NCBI RefSeq assembly: GCF_050947335.1
Contig: NC_134993.1
Span: forward strand, 6,138,001 to 6,202,000
Origin: Megachile rotundata
Taxonomy: Eukaryota > Arthropoda > Insecta > Hymenoptera > Megachilidae
Reading direction: 5' to 3'
Length of the DNA: 64,000 bases
Shown: positions 9,513-20,577 of the stretch, in pieces
Layout of the letters: each line of letters starts with the position of its first letter
How positions within the stretch are numbered: position 1 is the stretch's first letter
The notes under the pieces: model-generated
Told to the model about the DNA's origin: nothing
Database searches by the model: none
The model's input: the letters and a program-made list of their open reading frames with translations, nothing else
Program-made: the position numbers and the translations under genes

Positions 9513-12500
9513 TTATAGTGTTTCAGGGCCGCTTAAGGTTCTCAACGGTATCAACTGAATGTATTTTGTAAATGCATCAACTATTATTAGGATGTGCTGG
9601 AAACCTTCTTTAGACTGTTGAAATGGGCCGACACAGTCACAGTGTATTGTGTCGAACGGTATGGATTTTTTTGGAATTGAATGCAAATATCCCTGTCTCG
9701 GTCCTGTATGTCGTTTTGATACAACACAGGTAATGCAATGTTTAATGTACTTTCTTACAAACGCGTGCATTTTCGGAAACCAATATTTTTGCGATATACG
9801 ATCGTATGTTTTGTCATACCCAACATGACAGTTCTCGTCATGATAGAGACGTAGCAAACCAAGCCTACTGCCTTTCGGAACGAAACTACGATATACTACA
9901 CGTCCTGTGTCTCTTTTTATTTTCCTACAAAGGATCGTATCCCTTAATTCGAAGTCTGACGTTAAACTATGATTAGAAGCTAATTTCGCTATTATTTCTT
10001 TTGTTTCCTCGTCATTTCGCTGAGCCACTTCTAACCAACTACCTTCACAAATAAAATTGACGCGATAATCTTTCGGGGGGTTTCGGCTAAAATAATCCGC
10101 ATATTCTATCTGTTTACCTTTACGATATTCTAACTCAAAATTAAAATCTTGTAAAAGGATCCACCATCGAGCTACCCTAGGTACTAAGTCCTTTTTGTTG
10201 TTGGTTGCCTTTATCGCATTACAATCGGTAACAATTTTAAATTTAATGCCAAGAAGATAGACGCGGAAATACTTTAATGCATTTACAATTGCCAATGTCT
10301 CGAGTTCATAAGAATGATAACGCGACTCTTCAGGGGTCGTACGTCTACTAAAATAAGACACCACCCTTAGATCTCCGCCTACTCTCTGAAATAAAACGGC
10401 ACCGTAACCTAATGAACTAGCATCTGTGTGCAATTCGGTTTCTCGTTGCGGGTCGAAAATAATTAATAACGGCTTTGAAGTAAGTTGATTTAAAATATAC
10501 TTCCGTGCCTCTTCTTGGTGTTCTCCCCAGTTCCAGGGTTCTCCTTGTTTTGTTAATCTCGTAATGCAAGCCGTACGAGCCGAAAATTCCGGAATAAACT
10601 TGCGAAAATAACTTGCAAGGCCCATAAACTGTCGTACCTGTTTTACATCAGCAGGTATAGGTGCTTCAAGTAACGCTTTCACTTTACTAGCGCCGGGTCT
10701 AATACCTTCGGCCGAAATTTCTCTACCTAAATATTCGATTTGAGTTTTAAAGAAAAAGCATTTCTTAATGTTTAAGGAAAACCCTGCTTTATCGAGTGCT
10801 ATTAAAACCTGTTCCAGACGTTCAAGCCCTTCTCTTATAGTCTCTGACGGAATCAATATATCATCTAAATACACTAATGCAATATTATGTTTTAAATTTC
10901 CCAACGCGGTGTTAATCGCACGCTGAAATACGGCAGGCGCGTTGCATAACCCAAATGGCATGCGCAAAAATTCGTAATGCCCGTCAGGTGTCACGAACGC
11001 GGTTTTCTCTATTGAACACTCTGCTATCGGAATTTGATAAAATCCGGATGCCATGTCAAGAGTGGTAAAGAACTTTCCCTTGCCTAAACGATCTAACTGA
11101 TCCTCAATCAGAGGTAAGGGATAACGATCTTTTACAGTGATTTTATTTAATGCCCGAAAATCTACGCACATCCGATCTTCCCCATTTTTCTTCTTTACTA
11201 GGATGATGGGACTCGCGTAAGGAGATGTACTTTCCCGGATAATATTATTTTTTTGTAGCTCAGAGATAATCGCACGCACCTTTTCGCGCTCCGTAATCGA
11301 TAACCGATAAGGGTGATAACTTACCACACGATCCTCCTTTGTTACGATTTTCATGTCTCCCGTACTTACTCTCCGAACCTGACTCCCTACTGCCACCATA
11401 TGTTTGTACCGGTCCAGTAAATTTGATAATTCCCTCCTTGTTTCGTCACTGACATTTTCGATGTTGAAGCAGACGGGGTCTTCGTTCGATGTTCCCTTTT
11501 CTCGACCGCTTGAAGTCCGTTGGAGGGTGGTCGATCCGTCCGTTTCGGTAACGATGCGAACACCACCGTTGGATAAAACATTTTTCCCTACGATGAGTCC
11601 GTACGGGATGGAGGAATCCGGAACAACAAATAGATCTAATTCTACCGACAGCCCTTCTGACCGAATAATTGCTGTGGTGCTGCCGATGGTAGTGGTAGAT
11701 GAATCAGACAAGCCTTTAATCGTTGTGGCGAAAGGATCAATTTTACAATTTGCTCGTTTCGCCACCGTTTCTTTTACCAAGGAACACGTTGCTCCACTGT
11801 CAATAAGGCTCTCCCTTACAAGTGTGTCGCGTAACAGAATTGGGGTCAGTTTATGGTCTACAGAGAAACATACGTTCGTCTGTAGCTGACCCATATTTAA
11901 ATTTGGTTTTTTGTGCTCGCTTTCGTCACGTCGCGCTCTTTTGGCCCAACAATTGTCTTCACTGTGACCCTGCTTAAGACAATAGGAGCAGGTAATACTC
12001 CTCGGTGGGCTGCGTTTTCTGCCCATCCGTGATCGTTTGGAACAGTAATTTGCTGTATGTCCCCATTCACCGCAATTGTAGCACTGCTTTTTAAAAGGAA
12101 CCCGTCCCTTTTCTTCATGCATTTCCCGAATTGGTTCTTTATTACTTTTTACTTTCACGAATTGTGACACTCCCGACAATAGTTCCACCGTAGAAGTATA
12201 CCGCGCGTTCAAAAGCGATTGCCGCACAGATGCGTCAGTAATGTGTCCGATCACTAAACTAATAAGTTCATGTTGTTTAAACTCAATTTGAGTTTGTCCA
12301 AAATACTTTAATTTATTCCGCGCGTACTCAGAGTACGATTCAGCGGCATCACTCGTATAGGCTACAGCACGAGCCAACCGTTCACATAGTCTATCTTCAC
12401 TGACAAACACGGAACACAGGTCTTCAGAAAATTTTTCCCATGATCTCGGATTACCTTCCCACGATTGGTACCACTTTTTCGCTGGTCCAGTTAATGCATG

Positions 12501-12737
12501 TGTCGCAAGGCTCAATCGTTGCGGAAGAGGTAACTTTTCCGTGATGCGTTCCACTGTCTGGCACCATTTTTTCGCGTCCTCACCAAGGTCAGCACCCCCA
12601 AATTCCGGAATGGCATCAATTAATGCATTCGGCGCTACACCGGAAACACTCGGCATTGCATTCGACGTGAATGTTTCCATGAATTTACGGAAAAGAGTTT
12701 CGAATGAAGGAGTGCTGGATTCGCCAGATTCTGCCAT
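9513..12737 (-). CDS. gag-pol: Gypsy #1 Gag-Pol polyprotein (Gag, protease, RT, RNase H, integrase start)
   Basis: I chose the Met at 12737 (MAESGES) because the 16 codons before it look like leader. In order: Gag capsid-like region; two CCHC knuckles (CYNCGEWGH, CSYCLKQGH); aspartic protease (LIDSGATCSLV); reverse transcriptase with YLDD; RNase H (LHTDASSLGYGAVL, then YHSYELETLAIV); integrase HHCC domain (YHDENCHVGYDK, HCITCVVSK); and the first catalytic Asp (HCDCVGPF). Gag and Pol share one frame, so no frameshift is needed. It ends at a TAA within the integrase core; the frame continues unbroken afterwards. The element would be defective for integration unless complemented. Confidence 0.92.
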   Translation of the reverse strand: MAESGESSTPSFETLFRKFMETFTSNAMPSVSGVAPNALIDAIPEFGGADLGEDAKKWCQTVERITEKLPLPQRLSLATHALTGPAKKWYQSWEGNPRSWEKFSEDLCSVFVSEDRLCERLARAVAYTSDAAESYSEYARNKLKYFGQTQIEFKQHELISLVIGHITDASVRQSLLNARYTSTVELLSGVSQFVKVKSNKEPIREMHEEKGRVPFKKQCYNCGEWGHTANYCSKRSRMGRKRSPPRSITCSYCLKQGHSEDNCWAKRARRDESEHKKPNLNMGQLQTNVCFSVDHKLTPILLRDTLVRESLIDSGATCSLVKETVAKRANCKIDPFATTIKGLSDSSTTTIGSTTAIIRSEGLSVELDLFVVPDSSIPYGLIVGKNVLSNGGVRIVTETDGSTTLQRTSSGREKGTSNEDPVCFNIENVSDETRRELSNLLDRYKHMVAVGSQVRRVSTGDMKIVTKEDRVVSYHPYRLSITEREKVRAIISELQKNNIIRESTSPYASPIILVKKKNGEDRMCVDFRALNKITVKDRYPLPLIEDQLDRLGKGKFFTTLDMASGFYQIPIAECSIEKTAFVTPDGHYEFLRMPFGLCNAPAVFQRAINTALGNLKHNIALVYLDDILIPSETIREGLERLEQVLIALDKAGFSLNIKKCFFFKTQIEYLGREISAEGIRPGASKVKALLEAPIPADVKQVRQFMGLASYFRKFIPEFSARTACITRLTKQGEPWNWGEHQEEARKYILNQLTSKPLLIIFDPQRETELHTDASSLGYGAVLFQRVGGDLRVVSYFSRRTTPEESRYHSYELETLAIVNALKYFRVYLLGIKFKIVTDCNAIKATNNKKDLVPRVARWWILLQDFNFELEYRKGKQIEYADYFSRNPPKDYRVNFICEGSWLEVAQRNDEETKEIIAKLASNHSLTSDFELRDTILCRKIKRDTGRVVYRSFVPKGSRLGLLRLYHDENCHVGYDKTYDRISQKYWFPKMHAFVRKYIKHCITCVVSKRHTGPRQGYLHSIPKKSIPFDTIHCDCVGPFQQSKEGFQHILIIVDAFTKYIQLIPLRTLSGPETL

Positions 12738-12844
12738 TTTAATTGCACACAAGCGTTTTATAAAAACTGAACACACACAAAACACAACACGGTTGAATAC
12801 CGAAAACTATATGGGGCGATTGGATTAACGTATCCCACTTCTGA

Positions 12845-13210
12845 TGTTATAGAAAAATTTGATTTGCTCTCGTCAATGGTTCTGGGGTAAGTGCCAAGAG
12901 GTCAAACTTAGTCCTCTTACCAGAAGGCATCCTCGCCTTCCCCACTCCGTGGCCAGATCCTTGAGGAACAATGTCCTATTCATTCCGGCAACGCAACGTC
13001 GGGCTGCTTGCCTTTCCCAATTTTCCTCATTCAAACAAATAAGTATGTGACTTCAAGTCACTGGCAATCGTCTGTCGCCCTAGCTGTCCGTTTACAACCA
13101 TTCACTCGTCCAGACCTCGCACAGTTCATCCCGATCATAAATCGTACGAAAGCAAAATAGCGGCGGGCTAATTGCCTTTGACGACCCTCAAAAATACGTT
13201 GGCGCTAACA
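12845..13210 (-). repeat. LTR of Gypsy #1 (5' LTR in element orientation)
   Basis: 366 bp matching 7738-8103. On the minus strand it is followed directly by TCAGAAGTGGGAT, the same box that follows the 5' LTR of Gypsy #2, and so a candidate primer-binding region. Confidence 0.95.
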
Positions 13211-13212
13211 GA

Positions 13213-13290
13213 TATATTTGTAAAAGCTGTTGTGTACCATTACACGTAGGTGATTGTTATACTGCTTATCATACGAAAAAGAAATATTAA
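13213..13290 (+). pseudogene. piggyBac-like transposase, C-terminal Cys-rich piece
   Basis: The frame reads YICKSCCVPLHVGDCYTAYH and ends at TAA 13288-13290. The Cys/His spacing is that of the piggyBac C-terminal zinc-binding domain. It follows directly on the Gypsy target duplication and completes the gene that stops at 7737. Confidence 0.8.
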
Positions 13291-13417
13291 AAGTTGAATA
13301 ATAAATCAAATTTATTAAAATCTATTTATGTTTTTTTACTTCCACATCCAATTACCAAATAATAGCCGGTCACACGAGGTAAACTTTCAGTAAAATTGCC
13401 GGTCAATAATGTGTCAA

Positions 13418-13790
13418 TGGATGTGTTACAGTCCTTTGGATTACGAGATTGCCACGAACTGACCAGGCATGTTTGATGGGAGACCAAGCCCAAAAGGAAG
13501 ATTCATCGCTAAAAACAATATCACTCCAATTGCGATTAATATTTGTATAAGCCCACGCTAACCGATTTTCGACATGCTTTCTTTAAAACAGAGGTTTCGC
13601 CATTGTACTATGGCATGCAATGTTATTTTCTTTTAATCGACGTCTTAATGTCATTATATCAATATTTATGTTTCTTCTTGCCAAGATAGCTTGGGCTTTC
13701 CCTCGCTGTAGCTAATTATCGGATTTAGAAAAACTTGCGGATTTTCTGTATCGGGAAGCCGAGTTAGAGTTAAAGGCCGGCGTATTCGTC
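13418..13790 (-). pseudogene. Tc1/mariner-type transposase fragment
   Basis: On the minus strand the conceptual protein shows a helix-turn-helix end (TLRRRLKENNIACHS), then HVENRLAWAYTN and FSDESSFWAW, which contains the second catalytic Asp of Tc1-like enzymes. An in-frame stop follows KPLF, and no third acidic residue is reached. Its end touches the inferred end of the piggyBac element. Confidence 0.7.
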
Positions 13791-13903
13791 TCCGAAACAT
13801 CTGTTGTAACGACGCGACAGAAACCTGAAAAAGGCAAAACGAGCTCTCGAATCAGAATAAACCAAGTTCACATTGCACTTTCTGTAATATATTTAATCAC
13901 AGT

Positions 13904-16030
13904 TTGCCTGACAATGAGTGTAGGGATTTTCTGATGGCTGCTATAGATCGTCGATGGTTCATTACGCGAACATTAAAATTGTGCCGCAAGTATCTGCGTC
14001 AGGGACATTTTCAGAATGTCTGTGATGTGATAACTGCGACATATGTAATTCGAGGCATCACCGACTTCTTCATTCCGCGAACAGTAAGATGGGCCGACAA
14101 TTTCGAATTCAAGGGAATGGGACTCCGAAAAATTCGGAGCCAAGTGCCGCACGTAATAGTACTACGTCAATTGCTACAGGAAGCGACTACGAAAACGTAT
14201 GACTAAGTTCGTTTAATGCTCTATTAAAAATAATGCCGATTCGCGTAATAGGACCTGTAAATCATGCAGATATTTTCGCTTTACTCGATGAAGGCTCAAT
14301 TATCTTCTTGATTGACGATAAAGTTTCGCGATTTATTGGGGCACGTGGCCCGACAATTGACGTTACACTGAAGGGAATAGGGAGTCAAGCAAAGATAGTG
14401 TCTCACAATCAGTCAATTCAAGTAGATTTCGATATTGTTGAGCAAGGGGAAAAATTTAGAGTAAAGAATGTCATTGTTGTGAAAAATTTAAATCTGCCAA
14501 TTTAATCACTTTCAGAGGATCTCGTTAGAGAAATCAAATCCGAAAACGTTGGAGTGTGTGTATATAAAAGCGCTCGACCTAAAGTTTTTTTAGGGCAGGA
14601 CAATTGGGAACATAATAGTTACACGCGAAGTGAGAGAAATAGAGAGGAGCGGTCTTGCTATATCGCGTTCGTTATTAGTCTAGACGGTTTACGGTATTGC
14701 ACGACGCGGAGTTAGATCTAACAAAATCACTCTAATAAACGTTGTGCATCAGAATTGCAACATAACGTCCGCGCGAAACGATGAAGCGCGTTACTAACTA
14801 TGTAAGATAAACTTGACAAATTAATCCGGCAATATTTTTGCATAGATGACTTAGAAATAAATGAACATCTGAAGCCAGTTGATAAGCACGTTCACTTGTT
14901 AAAAACGTTAGCGGAAACGAGTCGATGAATAGGTTCTACATGGGAAACTGGTTTATTATGGAAAAAAGATCCCCCACCTTATATAAGTAGTTTTACAACG
15001 GCTCAGAAGCGACTCTATTCGCTTGAGGAACGACTAGATAAAGACCCTAAGTTCGCGTCGTTGTATTACAAGAAGGTGGATCGTCTCGTGGATGAGGATT
15101 ACGCGGAAAAGGTAGATGATAACGTTTATAGATTGCGCGTATAGTATTTACCACATTTCGGGGTAAGATATAAAAATAAACCAGGCAAAGTAAAACTAGT
15201 TTTTAACACGGTCGCGAAGACGGAGGGAATAAGCCTTAATGATTAATTAGAGACTGGACTGGATTTGTTACAATCACTATTAGGAATCTTAGTACGTTTC
15301 CGACAATATGACGTAGCAATTGAAGCTGACATTCTCGACATGTTCTTACGAGTGAAGATTGGGAATGAAGACCGCGGGGCTCAGAGATTCCTATAGCGTG
15401 GAAAAAATCGAGATATTACACCGCAGGTCTATGAAATGACTTGCCTTATTTTTGGTGCGAAATCGTCTCCGTGTAACGCAATTTATACAAAAAATAAAAA
15501 CGCCGCGGAATTTTCAGAAGCCATGCCGAACATATCTAATAGTATAATTAAAAACACTTATATGAACGACTTTTTAACTAGTTGCAGAACCGTAGAAGAA
15601 GCCATGGAACTCGTGAACGATGTAATCAAAATTATTTCACACGCGAATTTTAAAATGCACGCATGGGCGAGTAATCATGTGAATGTGTTGAATGTCGATT
15701 CGCGTGAAAAGATGTCCGGAAGGTTAGGCCTGTTTTGGGATACAAAAACGGATGAATTAGGCTTTAACGTAGGTTTGAACAAGATACCAAAAAGTATTTT
15801 AACGGAAGAATCGAAACCAACTAAACGCCAAGTACCGCGAATAATTATATCCGTGTCTGATCCTCTCGGGCTACTTTCCTCATTTACGATTAAACAAAAA
15901 TTTTAATGCAAGACATTTGGCGCAGTGGGATTAATTGGGACGATGAGTTACGTGAAGACGAATATTCTTGTATGGCGTACATGAATTCAAGACCTTTACA
16001 ATCTGAAACAATGTCGTGTGCCGCATTGTT
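13904..16030 (+). pseudogene. BEL/Pao retrotransposon pol remnant
   Basis: Pieces in order: a zinc-knuckle-like YLRQGHFQNVC near 13995; a retropepsin-like domain (14233-14505, FALLDEGSIIFLIDD) as in BEL/Pao proteases; degraded linker with several stops (14510-15240); and reverse transcriptase (about 15250-15900) with DILDMFLRV and an active-site box YMND where YxDD is expected. Multiple stops and frameshifts make it dead. The family call rests on the protease and the RT order. Confidence 0.75.
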
Positions 16031-16047
16031 ATACGATATTATCTAAA

Positions 16048-16957
16048 CGCAATCGATTTGGTATAAAGTCTTTCATCGCTTGCGACTGTGAAACGGGATA
16101 TATTTGAGACATGATAGTATATTCAGGTTCGGCAACAGAAATTTCTGTGTTTCAAGAAAATTTGGGTAAATCCGGAAATATAGTCATGATTCTCATGAAA
16201 AATTATCTCGAGAAAGGTCACAGTTTATATGTGGATAACTGGTATACAAGTCCACTTTTATTTAACACGTTACACTTGAACCAGACAAATAGTTGTGGTA
16301 CCGTAAGAAAAAACCGCAAATATGTCCTAATTATTTCAAACAAACTGCAAAAAAGAGAAATATCATTTCGATCAACTAAAGCATTATTATGTATGAAATT
16401 ACAGGATAAAAGAGAAGTTTGGATGCTGATATCGTAGAAACAGGAAAGTTTCATTACCATACAAAAACACCGGTAACAAAACCAACATTGTATACTGGAT
16501 TACAATCATAATATGGGTGCTGTAGATAAGACCGATATGGGAATTAGTACTATTGAGTGCATTAGAAAGTTATAAATGGTATAACAAATTTTTTTTCCAT
16601 TTATGAAATGTAAGTATTTGAAACGCATATGCTTTATACAAACGCGTATCAGGTCAAGAGTTACAATTCGCGACATTCCATTTATTACTGATAAAACAAA
16701 TATTTGGAAAATATTTACAAACTTCAAATACATATCAATGGAAAAAAAATACCGACGATCCCTTATGTCTTATTGAAAAGCATTTTCCAAGTACATATGT
16801 CACTCCGTCCGCGGAAAAAAAGAACCAAGCGCCAAAATGTGTGACATGCACTAAACATAAAATCCGACGAGAAAGTAGATATGAATGCAAAAAATGCGAT
16901 GTAGGTTTATGCGTTGATCCATGCTTTCAAAAATACCATACACTAATTGGTTATTAA
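16048..16957 (+). pseudogene. second piggyBac-like transposase remnant
   Basis: Broken frames show NRFGIKSF, LYVDNWYTSPLLF (position of the second catalytic Asp), MGAVDKTD (the third, canonical GxDxxD) and a C-terminal Cys-rich domain (CVTCTKH, YECKKCDVGLC, DPCFQKYHT) ending at TAA 16955-16957. It carries several stops and frameshifts. It differs in sequence from the copy at 3020-13417, so it is a separate family. No ends were found. Confidence 0.8.
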
Positions 16958-17221
16958 ATTTTTTTATTATAATTTTATCATTATTCGTTCATTATCGTTT
17001 TATTATTTTTATTATTATTATTATTATTAAAATTATCAAAATATGCTGTTAAAGTTGACATATCCTGTGTTACATTATAAATTTTGGATTTTTTCCTTTA
17101 TATTTTGATGGTTGGCAAACGCAACAGTACGATTGACGAACGATTGGCGTAGCTGCAACCGCCACGATACCGATTTGCGCACATAAATTAGTTAGTCCTC
17201 AACGAGCATGCTTTATGTCTA
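16958..17221. other. AT-rich non-coding stretch with ATT/TTA microsatellite
   Basis: A (TTA)n run lies at about 17001-17030. I see nothing else that can be named before the solo LTR. Confidence 0.6.
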
Positions 17222-17225
17222 CATG

Positions 17226-19602
17226 TGTAACGACCCTGGAACCTAGGTTCAGTTTGTTACAAGCGCTAAAAAGGTAAAGAGCGGCTTTTACCCACTAACG
17301 ACTCGTTTTCGCAAATAAAGATTGTGGGATTCGTGTGGTGTGCGGTGAAGGAGTGAAATCCACAGGTTAATATCTTTCAACAATTAGATTTATTCGATAA
17401 CGATAAGAAATGAAACTAACAAATAACAATAACAACAAAATAAAGAAAAGTATATACATAGATTATAAATGATTAATTAGAATAAAGAAACTAAACAGAT
17501 CTTGATATAATGATAATAATAGAAATGATAGAACTTGACCAATTAAACAATATGTAATGGATAATCGTGAATCTAACGAAATGAAACTCGCTGGTTAATA
17601 CCTTATATTAGATCGTACCTAAGTCTAATCTCTGATAAAGCTAACTTCGCTTTTATAATATTAACTAAATTTGATATTCTTTATATATATTCGATTCTCG
17701 TGTTCGAAGCTATCGCAATGACAAGATTTTACTTGATTAACACGTTTATAATTTATAATGAATCCTACCTAAGTGTAGTTCGGTTTCTAGATTTATATAA
17801 ATGAAAATTTACAAAATTAATAATGTTAGCGCGTTATAGTCTACCGCAGCGAGGAATCCGACCTAAGTGTGATTCTCTAAGTGTATTTAGATACGCTTTC
17901 GCAAAATTAGACAGATTTTATCTATTATCTAACGCGGTGTAGTCGACTACGGAAATTACGCTAGAGTGAGAACAGTATTCTTTTATTAACTCAAATTACC
18001 AAAATTTATTTGTATCTAATGAATTATTTCTTCGGAACAGTTGCTCTTTTTATTATCTGACTCGACAACTAATGGTCCATGACCCTTTTAGCCAAAACGA
18101 ATACTGACAGCCGAAACCAGATCGCTTAAATGGGGAGCCTGCGTTAGCTAGCTACAGGACGACCCAGAGCGAGCTCCGAGAATCTGAAGGCGCGTTAGCA
18201 ATCCGACGAAAAATCAAATATGAGTAGCTGAGAGCTATCGTTTCGATATCTTAGCCTTTCTTGGCGCTAAGTATAGCTCTCTCTCAAAGGAGTGTCAGAT
18301 ACGAGATCGTTTGAATGGAGAGCCTGCATTAGCCAGCTACTAGAACGACCCACGACCAAGTATCCAAATGGCGTATACCCGCTTGACCAATCAAGTATTA
18401 AGATTCGTTGCGGCTCTTGACAGCGAAAACTGTTCCTGGTTATTCTTATCAAAGAGACTTGTGAATAGCTCGACTTCGAAAACTGTTCTGCTTGTAGAGG
18501 GGTTTCGCTCGCCCTTTTATACTCGCAGGTTCGCCGAATTCCTGGAATTTCTGTGACGTCAGAATATATAAATTTTCATATAAATTCGTTATTATACATG
18601 TGGGATTAGTAATTATGTGTTTGGGTATGAGAGAGAGTGAGACAGAGAGTATGAGAGAATGTGAGAGAGAATGAGAAAGAAAGTATGAGAGAGAGAGTGA
18701 GAGAGAATTAGAAAGAAAGTATGAGAGAGAGTGAAAGAGAGCATAGAGGTCACGTGGTAATCTATTAGAATTATGTGCGAATGTCCGTTGAGAGGAGAGT
18801 CTTGCTTGAACCGGCGTAAGAGAAACCGTGTGACGAATAGATTGCGACGAATAAGAAATTGTACCGCTCCGTATCATAAAATTCGGCTTGCGACTCATCA
18901 TACGATCCCATATACATTAATTATAAAATCGAATAGTTTAATTATATTTTAAATGTCGCTCTTTAATTTCTGACTAACATTTCGATATTAAAATAATAGT
19001 ATAACGGTGTTTTAGCGAAAAATACATTTTCTGTCCTTTTCTAATGAACTGCGTACAAATTCTACGTGAGCCGAATCTATTCCGATTTACAGCTTTTTAA
19101 TTGAAAAAAATAATTTTTTTTCTGGCTATGAATAGTTTAGTACCGACTGATTTTACGTATATAAATTCATTTAGTTAATTAATTAGTTTAATGTCTGATA
19201 ATGCCGTAAATAGAAATAGTATCTCTATCCTTTTCTAGGATTAACGCTGATCTAAAGGATTTCGGGGCGAGCATCGCGGCACGTAGGCACATATCGTAAC
19301 GGAAATTTGTCATACAAAACTATACATTTATTAGATTTAAAATAAAGTAATACACGAGTCTTGTTTCAATCGTTCTAACTTAATATTTGATTTGGTGAAA
19401 CATATGTATTACCTATTCTAAATCAAAATCATAAGATAATTAACATAAATGAAAATGTATATATATACATACTGATTACCGACTGTCGAATTTGATAGAT
19501 ATGGTAATAGATTCGTAATGTACTGTCGGTAATTGCCTAATACTGTCGATAATAGATCTGAGGTGTGGTATTGTATAAAAAAGGGTTCCGCGGGACGTTA
19601 CA
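17226..19602 (-). mobile_element. 2.4-kb solo LTR (or TIR element), likely reverse orientation
   Basis: The ends are TGTAACGACCCTGGAACC and, inverted at the right, TGTAACGTCCCGCGGAACC, flanked by a 4-bp duplication CATG (17222-17225, 19603-19606). A related sequence begins at 31568 right after a purine tract (AAGGGGGAA), which points to an LTR whose forward strand is the minus strand here. No coding capacity is seen. Inside are a GA-rich run (18625-18745) and a diverged direct duplication (GAGCCTGCGTTAGC near 18136, GAGCCTGCATTAGC near 18321). Confidence 0.7.
18625..18745. repeat. GA-rich low-complexity tract
   Basis: Irregular GAGAGAGT / GAGAATGAGA repeats within the solo LTR. The Ser/Leu-rich minus-strand frame across it is a by-product. 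Confidence 0.85.
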
Positions 19603-19606
19603 CATG

Positions 19607-20206
19607 TAACGATTCTTTTTCTCTTCAGTATAAATTATCATATACTGTGTTATATTTTAAAACATATTTAATTACCGATTATTATTAAAGGAATGTACAA
19701 AATCAGTTAAGTAAATTAAATTAGCTTAAAAAGTTACTTAAGATAAATAAAAAAATTGATATTTTTAATTTATTTGCCATTATTATTTTTTAAACCCTAA
19801 GAATGGTATTAAATTTCTGGGTACTGTTTTGGTCACTAGTCAGTGTACAACCAGTCGCAGCGACTAACATACGAAAAATGGACCGTCTATATTGATAGAT
19901 TCGTCCGTGAGCATGTCGCAGTCAAAGGGTTAAAAATCAAGCTACGAGAAGAGGAAGCAAGACAATGTGATCGTGACAAAAAAACAAGTGATAGTGTGTA
20001 AAAGTGACACGCTGTTATTTAGAGAAAATATTCGTGAGACACGTAACAAAATAAACATAAGAAGTGTAACGTCCCCGGGAACATCTACTAACCCTGTAGA
20101 TAAATAAAAGCATTCTAACCTATATATCTCTTTATTTTATTATCGACCGCAAATCACAGTGTTCATTCTATATACGCAAAAATGTCCTTTCCGATATAAG
20201 TAAAAA
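19607..20206. other. non-coding, with the start of a related LTR at 20065
   Basis: No gene is recognised. TGTAACGTCCCCGGGAAC at 20065 resembles the terminal sequence of the 17226-19602 element, so a truncated relative probably begins here. Confidence 0.45.
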
Positions 20207-20577
20207 TGTTATCCCCACCACTGGGGGAATGACCCCTCGAGACGCCCGAAGTTCGCTCGTCGGGAAATGTAACGTGATCCGGGCTTAGTGTATCCGTGAG
20301 ATAATACCAATGCAAATATAAAACTTTTTTATTTTTGACTTTTTTGTTATCAAACTTTTACCAATTAATTCTTGACATTTTTTCGATTAAAATGAGACCA
20401 AACACGATATAACTTGGACTATATTTACTGGTTTAATTGATGATAAAAGTTTCTAACGCAGAGGAGGATAGCGAGTGAAGAAGAAAGAGACACTGCGGTC
20501 GTGGCAGTCGGCAAAGATCAATAGTCTGTTCGGTTGTTTGCAATACTTGAACATTGCTAATTTTTTTATTCTTCATC

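Larger units (their letters stand above)
7738..13210 (-). mobile_element. Gypsy LTR retrotransposon #1, reverse orientation
   Basis: Two 366-bp LTRs (7738-8103, 12845-13210), identical as far as I can read, start TGTTATAG and end GCTAACA and are flanked by a 4-bp duplication GATA (7734-7737, 13211-13214). Read on the minus strand, the order is LTR, gag-pol, LTR. No env is present. The identical LTRs suggest a recent insertion; the only coding lesion I see is one stop in the integrase. Confidence 0.95.
3020..13417 (+). mobile_element. piggyBac-like transposon, split by two later insertions
   Basis: The left end begins TTAACACAATGTTGATCGG; the reverse complement of 13399-13417 is TTGACACATTATTGACCGG, matching it at 14 of 19 positions, so the right TTAA appears to have decayed to TCAA. 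Subterminal CGGTCAC-type motifs recur near both ends. The transposase is in three pieces (3208-3334, 6308-7737, 13213-13290), separated by a pogo element and a Gypsy element. The right boundary is inferred. Confidence 0.65.
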
